NCBI GenBank assembly: GCA_017654935.2
Contig: CM065699.1
Location: 6,428,551 to 6,492,550 of the forward strand
DNA: 64,000 nt
DNA from: Phymorhynchus buccinoides
Lineage: Eukaryota > Mollusca > Gastropoda > Neogastropoda > Raphitomidae
Reading direction: 5' to 3'
Within the stretch, counting starts at the first letter, position 1. The number at the start of each line of letters is the position of its first letter. Below, one piece after another: positions 1 through 8,957 of this stretch. The notes under the pieces are model-generated. The model saw only the letters and a list, made by a program, of their open reading frames with translations, made no database searches and was not told where the DNA came from. Position numbers and translations under genes: made by a program.

Positions 1-267
1 CGTTATTTCTTCACCTAAGATGCCTGGTGTGATATTGTTTCTAGTTGACTATGTTTTCCTACATTCATGTTCGTCGTTATTTCTTCACCTAAGATGCCTG
101 TGTGTGATATTGTTTGTAGTTGACTATGTTTTCCTACATTCATGTTCGTCGTTATTTCTTCACCTAAGATGCCTGGTGTGATATTGTTTCTAGTTGACTA
201 TGTTTTCCTACATTCATGTTCGTCGTTATTTCTTCACCTAAGATGCCTGGTGTGATATTGTTTCTAG
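1..267 (+). repeat. 74-bp tandem repeat carrying a splice acceptor
   Basis: About 3.6 copies of a 74-75-bp unit start at 1, 75, 150 and 224. Every unit contains 'GATATTGTTTCTAGTTGAC' (copy 2 has TTGTAG). The last copy runs directly into coding sequence at 268, so the working 3' splice site of the ankyrin exon lies at the edge of the array and the upstream units are near-identical decoy acceptors. Confidence 0.9.
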
Positions 268-369
268 TTGACCCCGGAGGAAAAAGAATGGATGCTGACA
301 AGCGCGACGGCGGATTATCACGAGATGTTCAAACTGCTGAACAAACATGGTAACCTGGCAAAAGTGAAG
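268..369 (+). CDS. SOWAH: SOWAH-like exon with EEKEWML motif
   Basis: 34 codons in phase 0. The acceptor is GTTTCTAG at the end of the 74-bp array and the donor is AAG|GTCAGT at 370. The start EEKEWMLTSA and the later LLNKHGNLAKVK match the helical segment before the first full ankyrin repeat in SOWAH proteins. TTG at 268 is an internal Leu codon, not a translation start. Confidence 0.75.
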
Positions 370-3300
370 GTCAGTCAGGGGTCAATTCTATTATGGGCTA
401 TCGTGTACTTTAGTCACTCCTCCGAAAATTTTCGCATAGAAAAATTTCACTGAGAAGCTACACTTTGACATTTTTAGGGAAAGGGATAGGGTTAGGATCA
501 GCCTAGGATTATTTTAATAAAACTGAAAGAAGCAGACTTTGACATTGAGGGTCGTAAGCATTGAGGGAGTGAGTGAAGTACAATATTGGCCTATTTTGTT
601 ATTTTCTCTTCCAGTTTCACTCACAATGTCTTCCAAAATACATGCATGGTGCTAATACAAACACGCAACAACAACAACAAAAATCATGATCACGAAACAG
701 AAAAGTATGTTTTAAACTTGTACCATATTTTTCGGACTAAAAGGCTATTCCCCCCCTCCCCCCCCCCCCCCGACTCTCACCCCTTGCGCCTTATGATATG
801 ATTAATAATATGGTAAAGAAATATAAGAACAACATCTGAATTCAGTGTAAAATTTGTGAGGTGCGCCTCATAGTCTGAAAACATGGTGGTTTTGTGCGCA
901 AATGTTGACACTTTTTTTGGACACGTTTTCATGGATTTGAACTCTATGCCTGTCGTTTCTCATAAATCAAACATACCAAGGTTTCTTTTCCTATCGACCA
1001 GCGTTCTCAGGTTTATGAGTTTATTTTCCTTTTCCATGACACACACACGCACGCACGCACGCATGCACACACTCTAGCACACACACACACATTCTCTCTC
1101 ATTTCTCTTTGTTTCGTTGATTTAAACTTTTGTAAATAACACAAAATGTTTTGTTGTTGTTTTTTCAGGACATTTCCAATGTGAGTATAAATATTGTTCC
1201 TCTATAGATATATCTGTATAAGTGTGCGTGTCTTGGCTTTCTTGGTGATGCATAAACTCAAAGACGCCAGCCTGTCAGTTTCATTCCATTTATGTTATTT
1301 GTGTGCGTTCGCTTTGTATTGCGTTTTTGTTTGAATGCGTTATGAATGCTAACGTGTGTGCGCGCTTTGATTTGATTTCTATCAAGATTCAGCGCCGTAT
1401 GAATACTGCATGTTGTTGTTGTAGTGTGTGTGTGCATGCGTGTGTGTGTCTGTGTGCGCTCGCGTGTGAGTGCTTTTTTGTTCATGCATGTCTTGATGTG
1501 TATGTGCAGTGCACAAACTGACAAAGTGTGTTGGACATTCAGAATTCTGGAAACAATTTTCTCTCATTCTTAAATGATTTTAAAGATTAGGTTATTGTAT
1601 CAAAGTCTTGAAATTTATTAATCCAGATTGACACAGTTTTGTTATAATATAAATCATGTTTATGTTGACATGTTTATGATAAGAATTGTAACAGTTGGTA
1701 TGGCAGATGATGAATTTAATTTGAATTTGAATGGGAAAAGTTTGTTAAAATGAAGTGATAGAATCATAATTATTTGTTATTTTATTGACATTGTTAATAA
1801 TATTTTTATGCCTGATTTGATTTTTAGTATCTTGATGATATTTGTTATTTTGTTGGCATTGTCAATGTCTCTGTCTTGTTGTGTTGTTTTGTTGATGGTT
1901 TCATCGCTGCAGAAAGAATTTCCTGTAAAATAGACAATACAAATATTGATTGATTGATTGATTGATTGAATAATATTTTTTGGCCTGATTTTTTTCTTTT
2001 CATGAACGATGGACAACATAGGGGGTAAGTAATTATCTCTTATTCTGTGTCTTTCTGTGTGTGTTTGGGGGGGGGGGGGGGAGGGGGGGAATTCATTTTA
2101 TTTTTAATGTAACTGTAAATGAAGCTTTCTAACCACAAACTGCATCTGTAGATCTACAATTGAAGCACAGGAAAAGAAAGAGTGAAAGAGAAAGCAGAGG
2201 GGGGAGGGTTAATTGTTGAGTAGAGAAATAGAGAGAAAATGAGTTTAACATCCTCCCTCCTGCCACAGGCACATATGGGACATTTGTAAATGTACAGATA
2301 GTGGGGCGATCCTGGAGGTACTGCAATGCCAGGAAAGTCCCCTAAGAGTGGAGAAATTCATATATTGGCTTTCTTGGTGATGCATGCAGTCAGTTCCTTT
2401 TTGCATTTAAATATTGTACTTTCTTACTTGAGCCCACGGAAGACCACCGAACATTCATTCTAAAGATGAGGTTGAGACAATGTTTAATATTAATTCTAAG
2501 GATGGTTTCTGAAAGGAAATGAATGACTATTTAACAAAGTCTAATGTATTGAATAACAATGATATTTTTGATAATCCTACCCCCATTACCTTCACGGCCA
2601 TCTTTCTCTCTCTGTTTCATGTCTCTCCGTTGTTTGCCCTGGTGTTGGTGATCCACCCTCTTCCACAGTATGTAAGTACCACTTTTCACTTCGTTAGGCT
2701 AATAGCATAATTGCCTTTGGCAATATTTGATGTTTAAAGAAAAGCGAAGTAAACTTGTTTACCTTCTCTTACGCTAAGACTTGAGTCTTGACTGACTTGA
2801 TTTATTCCTGTAGACTCCTTGTGGAGCATAGGGCCGCAACCACACTACCGCTCCAACGGACTCTGTTCCAGTCAGATAGTGCGCACCGACCCCAGGAATT
2901 GCGCGTTTCAGGACACTTTAAAAAAAATCACTTCCAAATAATTAATCAAGATAGAAACAAACAATACTTTGCAAAAGAAAGGCATAAGGCCGTGTACACA
3001 CATAAGCGGATATTCCATGCGGAAACCCGTGTGCAATCCACAAATAAGTGAAACAAAGAAGGGAAAAGATTTGCGCACGTGTCCAAATTTTCCCTATATG
3101 TGTAAACTTTTATCCTTCTTTCTTCTACTTATTTAGGGTTTTCCGTACGGAACTTACGCATCTAATGTGAACTCGGCCTAAGTCTACTAAATAAAATGCC
3201 ACACACAGTTGATGTGCTTACTCATCTCTTCTGTGTAAAAAACACACTCAGTAAAATACCCCAAACGAAATTTCTTAAAACATTTAGCCGCCATTTTGTT

Positions 3301-6300
3301 AATGCAGGAACGCAGCTGTTGCTAAGTGACTCAATGAAAATCGCTGTAAGACCCAAATGACCGAGATACGGTCTGAGGGAAGCAATTGAAGCATAAATGA
3401 GTGTACTTTGATTTTCAACAGTAAGCATTAGCATTAGCATTATTTATGTGAGCTAAAAAAAAAATCAGAAAATTCAGACGGCAGTTGTTTGCTGTCATGA
3501 CCTGAACAGATATCTGCTGTCATGACTCCAGTGAGTTAAAAACAGGACTCCATGTTGTTGTTTTTCAAAAATGTGTTTCTTGTTTAATAGGGCTTGCATT
3601 TTTTGTGTGGTGTGAATTTGCAAAGTGCATAGACCTTTTGCCGCCCTTTTTCAGCCGCCAATGTCACATTTATGTTGTTAATTTTTGGAGGTAAGGACCA
3701 CATGTCATAGGGGGATTTAACACCATGTCACTTCAAAAGAGGCATTTGAATGTCATTATTTTGGAGATAAGTAAAGGCCTTATTTGATGCATGTCATAGG
3801 GGGATTCACAGTATGTTAGGGGGCCTTATTTTTTGGATAAGGAAAGGCCTTATTTGATGCATGTCATAGGGGGATTCACAGTATTGGAGATAAGGAAAGG
3901 CCTTATTTGATGCATGTCATAGGGGGATTCACAGTATTGGAGATAAGGAAAGGCCTTATTTGATGCATGTCATAGGGGGATTCACAGTATTGTAGAAACC
4001 AACTTTTCTTTACCCAGGTAAATCTGACAGCCTTTTTCAGCTGAAAAATGGCTGGCGGCGAAAGGGGTAAAATTACGGTATGGACCATAAAAAATCTTCT
4101 GAATAACAGAATTATCTGATTTTAGAAAGAAAGAAGTAGAAATTCTCAGCAAACAGTATTTGTAGAGGACACAAGCTAACAGACTTGTAGAGTTCAGAGC
4201 TTCAGATTGTCGGTGCGCCTACGTCATTGACCCGTTCTTTTTAATAATGGCGCATGTCAACACCTTATGATGTGCATCCCATTCCATGAGAATTCCGTTT
4301 TGGCTTTTTCCAAAGGTATCTTGCTGGCCTTTAGTCGTTTTGCTAGATCAACTGTCTTTATTTTCTACACAGACACACATGTGCACCCACAAAAATCATT
4401 GCGCCACATAAGTGGCCCATCATTTTGAAAACTGACCCCTCATTTTGTGCAGCCATGGGTCATATGACCCATGAAGTCTGAAAACAATCTGAAGCTCTGA
4501 GAGTTGGGTGAGATTGTGTGTAAACTTTACATAGTTTAAGCGCTGAAGTGGTCGTGTGTAAGTTGCCAGCGTGTCCTATCCTATTTGACCAGGCTACAGA
4601 TACCCTTGCACTGAGTGGTAGAATTTGGCAAAGCAGAAGTGTTGAAGATGTTCACCATAATAGTAATAATAATGAAAAAAATTATGATAATAAAATCATC
4701 ATCATCAACCTCATCACCACCATGATAAGTCATAAGTTTCTTTGTTGTCCATTGGCATTGTACAACGCACATGGAAACTTGTCTCCCACCATGTCAAATA
4801 AGATGAGATATATCAAAATCAAAATATTAAATAAAAATATGAAACAAATTTACATTAAGACTTGTAAATAAGTAACTCTCACACCACACCCATTCATTCA
4901 TCCGCTCTCCGTTATCTTGCTCACTCATCATGCAACTTACCACCACTTCCGCCTTCATTTTAACCCTTTCTTTACTTTTTTCCTTACTCTCCTTCTTTCT
5001 TTGTTCCTTTTCTCTTTTTTTTCCATTTTCTTTTTTTTCTTTCTTTTTTCTTGTTCTTTTTATCCCCTTCTTTTTTTATTTTAAGGTAGGCTTTTCCCCC
5101 CATCATCATCATGACCATCATCCTCATCACTACAATCAACCTAATTGTATGTTTGTTTTTGTCTCCATACAGACAGCGTTGCACTGGGCGGCCAAGTTCG
5201 GCAAACCTGAAGTGGTCAAAATGCTGGCCAATAAGATAGGGGTCAACGTCAACCAGCGATCCGTGAGTGGGGATTTAATGTGAAATGCTTTTCTTCCTCC
5301 TTAAGTTGTTATGCCCCCATCCTCTCACACCTGCCTTCTGTCTCTTCTTTCTCTGTGCACGTTTAACTCATTCCGGACGAATTCCGAGTATACTCGGAAC
5401 AGGATAACGCCAGTCAGGGCCTAATTCCGAGTATTCTCAGAACAGCGATTTCTGTGTCTAAAACATTTTTTTTCCCCCCTATCCAAACCACGTTTTTCGA
5501 GTTACTTCTCTTCGTCACTTTTCCAGCTTCCGTTTCACAACGAACAAATCGACTCTACACGAACATGAGCCTCAGAAATTACCCCAATATGTTTTCAATA
5601 ACAGTGATAGTAATAACAGGCATGGTAGACCTCTGCAAATCGTGGAAAATCCGCGAAACACTTTGAAACAAAATTATTAAATGGCATGAAAAAGTGAACA
5701 TTTCACTCATTTATTAAATTTTATTGAATTTTCTTCGGCCCCCTGGACCCCCGGCCATTTTCCTTGAAAACCATTTTGCCCCCACTACCATGCCTGTAAC
5801 AAGGAGACTAATGATTCCAATTATAATGCAAGTAACCCCGATTTTAAAGCGAAAAATGTGTGTGTGTGATGTTAGTTGGTTGGTTCGTTCCGGTATTCAA
5901 AATGTTGATCATTTTTTTGCATGTTTAATTGGGATGTAACATTTTTATATTGAAAGGAATCTTTTTGATGGTATGTGTTTGGAAAGTGTCTGTGTCGATC
6001 GTGTATATGAATAGGTAAGGATAGAATATTAAGTTTCTTACGTTTTGTCCTGTTCTGTTCCATATTGCTGTTTGGCTGTTTGCGGGGACTTTCAGAATGT
6101 AAGTATGATTGGAATTTTCTAGTTAATTGCCAAATGTTAAAAGTTAATCTGAGTAAATGTGTCCGTTGAATTTTATGCCAATTGTTTTTAGGTAATTGGC
6201 ATCAGCATAACACAGTTGATAATAGCAATAATATTGATTTCCCTTGAAATCATGTAATATGTAAATATAAGTAACTGCAGTGCTTTTCTTTTAGTGCTGT

Positions 6301-7745
6301 TCTTTTTGTGCCTTTGTTATTTGTCATACATTTTGGTGATATTTTATTTCAGTACTTTGCGTTGTCTTCCTATCTTGTCATTGTAAAGTGCATATAGCAT
6401 TTTCAATGGATTATTGTGCTATATAAACATGGGTGCTACTCTTTCAGTTTCACACTGATTTCAGTATTTTTTATTTGACCAGAAACTGAACTTCAGTTTT
6501 TTTTAAAAATCATCAACAACAACAAAAATATTGACCACAAGCGATTTGGGGCGTTTTGAACTTGGTTGTTCTATCTTGGAAGTTTACCAAGGCAATGTAA
6601 CAATTTTTACAAGGTTTATCAGACTCAAACTGTCTCTGTCTATCATTTTAGCTGTCTGTCTGTCTCGTTATATATCTCTCTCTTAAGTTGCCCCCCTGAA
6701 TCATCCGACGGAGCTCTGCCCCTGTACCCTGCCGGGGCCATGGGTCCCTGGACCCCTGTCTTTCAGTTTTTTTCATTTTGGGGAGTTGCACCCATGTATA
6801 ATATTACTATTATGAATGGTAACGCTTTTCCTTGTGTTCTTGGTGTCTGTGCCTTTATTACAGTGCAATGCATGTGTTTTAATTGAAAGATGATGCATCA
6901 AAACATACCTAACTTGTTGATATGGAATGTGCTAATGATCATAATGATAATACTTTTTCATCATTTTTTGGAGTTGCACCCATGTATCAATATTATTACT
7001 ATTATGAATGGTAACGCTTTTCCTTGTGTTCTTGGTGTCTGTGCCTTTATCATATCATATCATATACAGCATATAGGCTTTTAAATAGCCTTTAGCCTGC
7101 TATTTCCTTTTAGTTTATAAGGAAACGCAATTTAAAACTTTTTGATTTTGTTATTTTTATATATATATTTTTTTAATATTTTTTTTTTTTAAAGAGTACA
7201 ACATACAGTGAAAACAAGCAAACTGATCTGCATACTAATTAATTACTGAATACTTATGTTAGTATGGAAGCAATAATCTACAGTGCAATGCATGTGTTTT
7301 AATTGAAAGATGATGCATCAAAACATACCTAATTTGTTGATATAGAATGTGCTAATGATCATAATGATAATACTTTTTCATCATTTTGTTTTTTAACTTT
7401 TTCATCATTAAAAAGTGTTAATGCGCGGATTTTATGTAATGTATTTTTAAAATGAAGGATTCAGTGTTTCATAATAATGTTGAGATTCCGGGTGTACAAA
7501 TGAGGTGCATACCTACGGCTGATTCGTTTAACATTACATCAATAGATCTACATTTTGTTATGAGATTTGTTGACTAGTGGTCAGTCTCTGTCTCTCTCTG
7601 CACCTTTCTGTCTCTCTCTCTCTCTCCCTCTCCCTTTCTATGTGTATTTGTGTGTGTGTGCATGCGTGAAAAAAAAAGTTTTGATTAATTATGCATATTT
7701 TTCCTTTTTCTTTTTTCCTTTGTGCATGGATACGCTGATCAGGGG
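268..7745 (+). CDS. SOWAH: Ankyrin-repeat protein, Sosondowah (SOWAH)-like, partial gene
   Basis: Internal part of a multi-exon gene; both ends are missing. Visible exons: 268-369, 1169-1180, 2022-2024, 2669-2671, 5173-5262, 6096-6098, 7743-7745. All are phase 0 at both ends. Exon 268-369 encodes LTPEEKEWMLTSATAD and continues to LAKVK; 1169-1180 adds DISN; the 3-nt exons add G and Y; 5173-5262 encodes TALHWAAKFGKPEVV and ends NVNQRS. The joined reading K-DISNGY-TALHWAAK has the same spacing as the KDF(I/V)(T/S)G(F/Y)TxLHWAAKHG segment recalled for vertebrate SOWAH proteins, including the conserved Gly of an ankyrin repeat. SOWAH proteins are ankyrin-repeat proteins of poorly defined function, so no molecular role is claimed. 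The next ankyrin repeat, expected to begin GYTPLH, is not visible and may lie in the gap at 8001. The family call rests on motif memory, not on a search. Confidence 0.62.
430..560. repeat. Dispersed repeat shared with 60510-60612
   Basis: The stretch around AGGATCAG.CCT.GGAT, then ATAAAA.CTGAAAGAAGCAGA, recurs in the same orientation at 60510-60612 near the TLR 5' end. No coding capacity or terminal repeats were recognised. Confidence 0.6.
721..886. mobile_element. MITE of the 'CGGACTATAAGGCGCA' family
   Basis: The left end ACCATATTTTTCGGACTA and the inverted right end (CATAGTCTGAAAACATGGT) flank a poly-C interior. The same family recurs at 7895-8000 (partial), 20276-20700, 24235-24490, 36870-37225 and 41554-41712. 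The terminal inverted repeats and absence of coding potential indicate a non-autonomous DNA transposon. Confidence 0.65.
1020..1500. repeat. CA / GT-rich low-complexity stretch
   Basis: CA-rich runs at 1038-1092 and a GT-rich run at 1420-1505, inside ankyrin-gene introns on both sides of the 12-nt micro-exon. No gene is seen on either strand beyond that exon. Confidence 0.8.
1169..1180 (+). CDS. SOWAH: 12-nt micro-exon (DISN)
   Basis: A pyrimidine-rich tract ending TTTTTTCAG is followed by GACATTTCCAAT and then GTGAGT. The four codons D-I-S-N continue KVK from the previous exon. The Asp corresponds to the conserved first Asp of the ankyrin turn (KD...G.T.LHWAA). Confidence 0.65.
2022..2024 (+). 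CDS. SOWAH: Candidate 3-nt micro-exon (Gly)
   Basis: The sequence CATAG|GGG|GTAAGT lies 20 nt after a T-rich tract at about 1989-2000. GGG supplies the invariant Gly missing between DISN and TALHW. Its acceptor is the weakest of the set, because a purine-rich stretch precedes it. Confidence 0.45.
2255..2335 (-). repeat. Fragment of a dispersed SINE-like family
   Basis: Contains GGCACATATGGGACATTTG... followed by a CCTGGAGG..CTGCAATGCC segment. Related copies are at 29935-30085, 37020-37160 and 49295-49425. In these the strand alternates, and a core of CCTCCGGGCATTGC recurs. The family is not named here. Confidence 0.55.
2669..2671 (+). CDS. SOWAH: Candidate 3-nt micro-exon (Tyr)
   Basis: A long pyrimidine-rich run ending CCTCTTCCACAG is followed by TAT and GTAAGT. 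Tyr fits the aromatic position of the G(Y/F)T.LH ankyrin signature directly before the next exon, which starts T-A-L-H-W. Confidence 0.52.
2985..3182. mobile_element. MITE with AGGCCG(T/G)GT ends
   Basis: The left end is AAGGCCGTGTACACACATAA and the right end is the near-inverted ATGTGAACTCGGCCTAA. An inverted copy lies at 20836-21033. The internal CGGATATTCCATGCGG and TTCCGTACGGAACTTACGC blocks are shared. Non-autonomous, no ORF. Confidence 0.7.
3640..4072 (-). mobile_element. Rearranged TTAA-family MITE with internal tandem copies
   Basis: The right end GGCTGGCGGCGAAAGGGG and the internal CCAATGTCACATTTATG match the TTAA MITE family in minus orientation. Inside, a segment reading GATAAGGAAAGGCCTTATTTGATGCATGTCATAGGGGGATTCACAG is repeated about four times between 3765 and 3990. 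The element was internally amplified after insertion. Confidence 0.65.
4500..5172. repeat. Intronic sequence, low complexity
   Basis: AT-rich trinucleotide tract (ATA/ATC, 4655-4725) and a long T/C tract (4975-5095) in the intron before the TALHWAAK exon. The pyrimidine tract may help the acceptor at 5172. No further exon is recognised. Confidence 0.6.
5173..5262 (+). CDS. SOWAH: SOWAH-like ankyrin exon (TALHWAAK)
   Basis: 30 codons in phase 0 at both ends. The acceptor is GTCTCCATACAG and the donor is TCC|GTGAGT. TALHWAAKFGKPEVV is a textbook ankyrin helix pair start, followed by KMLANKIGVNVNQRS. A 100-bp pyrimidine tract lies upstream at about 4975-5095. Confidence 0.85.
6096..6098 (+). 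CDS. SOWAH: Candidate 3-nt micro-exon (Asn)
   Basis: TTTCAG|AAT|GTAAGT follows a T-rich tract (about 6030-6094). Placed after NVNQRS it gives S-N, in register with the S-T-G-GYTPLH linker of SOWAHB-type proteins. The downstream partner exon is not visible, so support is positional only. Confidence 0.42.
6778..7390 (+). repeat. Interspersed segmental duplications in an intron
   Basis: Segment A (TTGCACCCATGTAT...ACGCTTTTCCTTGTGTTC) occurs at about 6784-6860 and again at 6970-7050. Segment B (CAGTGCAATGCATGTGTTTT...ACTTTTTCATCATTTT) occurs at about 6861-6966 and 7279-7386. The order A-B-A-other-B implies at least two local duplication events. Confidence 0.8.
7743..7745 (+). CDS. SOWAH: Candidate 3-nt micro-exon (Gly)
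   Basis: GCTGATCAG|GGG|GTGAGT follows a strong pyrimidine tract at 7699-7721. It would extend the reading to VNVNQRS-N-G, the expected linker before the next ankyrin repeat. The following exon is absent from the visible sequence. Confidence 0.4.
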
Positions 7746-7894
7746 GTGAGTAAGATCCGTGAGCCAGTATTGTTGTATTGTTTTCAGTGGGAATGCAATT
7801 CATAATCTGTGTATGTTTGTTCATACATTCAAAATAAGATACGGGTATTGCAATTGTTTGAACGTAAAAAGAAATTGAGATCAATAATTATTAC

Positions 7895-8000
7895 CCTATT
7901 TTTCGAACTACAAGGCACACCTTATTGTAAGGCACACCTTATTGTAAGGCACACCTTATTGTAAGGCACACCTTATTGTAAGGCACACCTTATTGTAAGG
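7895..8000. repeat. 17-bp minisatellite ending at the gap
   Basis: Six tandem units of AAGGCACACCTTATTGT directly precede the N run. The unit derives from the terminal region of the 'TATAAGGCGCACC' MITE family. A tandem array at the contig edge probably stopped the assembly. Confidence 0.8.
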
Positions 8001-8500
8001 NNNNNNNNNNNNNNNNNNNNNNNNNNNNNNNNNNNNNNNNNNNNNNNNNNNNNNNNNNNNNNNNNNNNNNNNNNNNNNNNNNNNNNNNNNNNNNNNNNNN
8101 NNNNNNNNNNNNNNNNNNNNNNNNNNNNNNNNNNNNNNNNNNNNNNNNNNNNNNNNNNNNNNNNNNNNNNNNNNNNNNNNNNNNNNNNNNNNNNNNNNNN
8201 NNNNNNNNNNNNNNNNNNNNNNNNNNNNNNNNNNNNNNNNNNNNNNNNNNNNNNNNNNNNNNNNNNNNNNNNNNNNNNNNNNNNNNNNNNNNNNNNNNNN
8301 NNNNNNNNNNNNNNNNNNNNNNNNNNNNNNNNNNNNNNNNNNNNNNNNNNNNNNNNNNNNNNNNNNNNNNNNNNNNNNNNNNNNNNNNNNNNNNNNNNNN
8401 NNNNNNNNNNNNNNNNNNNNNNNNNNNNNNNNNNNNNNNNNNNNNNNNNNNNNNNNNNNNNNNNNNNNNNNNNNNNNNNNNNNNNNNNNNNNNNNNNNNN
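8001..8500. other. Assembly gap (500 N)
   Basis: Exactly 500 N, so the true size is unknown. The ankyrin gene is truncated on its left, and the N-terminal part of BOP1 is missing on its right. Confidence 0.99.
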
Positions 8501-8930
8501 TAATGATAAAGAGAAAGAAGCTGCTGCTGATCATAATGATGATGGTAATGATGATGGTGATGATGAAGATAAAGAAGCTGCTGCTGATCATAATGATGAT
8601 GGTAATGATGATGGTGATGATGAAGATAAAGAAGCTGCTGCTGATCATAATGATGATGGTAATGATGAAGATAAAGAAGCTGCTGCTGATCATAATGATG
8701 ATGGTGATGATGATGATAAAGAAGCTGCTGCTGATCATAATGATGGTAATGATGAAGATAAAGATGCTGCTGTTGATGGTAATGATGATGGTGATGATGA
8801 TGATAAAGAAGCTGCTGCTGATCATAATGATGATGGTAATGATAAAGAGAAAGAAGCTGCTGCTGATCATAATGATGATGGTGATGTTAGATGATGAAGA
8901 TAAAATGATAATGATGATGGTAATGATGAC
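8501..8930 (+). repeat. GATGATGGTAATGAT / AAGAAGCTGCTGCTG minisatellite
   Basis: About nine imperfect units combine GATGATGGTAATGATGA with AAGAAGCTGCTGCTGATCA. It lies in the intron just before BOP1 exon 1 of the visible set. Long frames through it on both strands are by-products of the repeat, not genes. Confidence 0.85.
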
Positions 8931-8957
8931 GGTGTTTGTTTCTTTCTTGTTCCCCAG

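Noticed and set aside
3120..3150. GGTTTTCC after TTATTTAG as an exon supplying Gly-Phe to the ankyrin gene
   Set aside because: Eight bases would break the frame, the donor is poor, and the sequence belongs to a MITE with another copy at 20836-21033.
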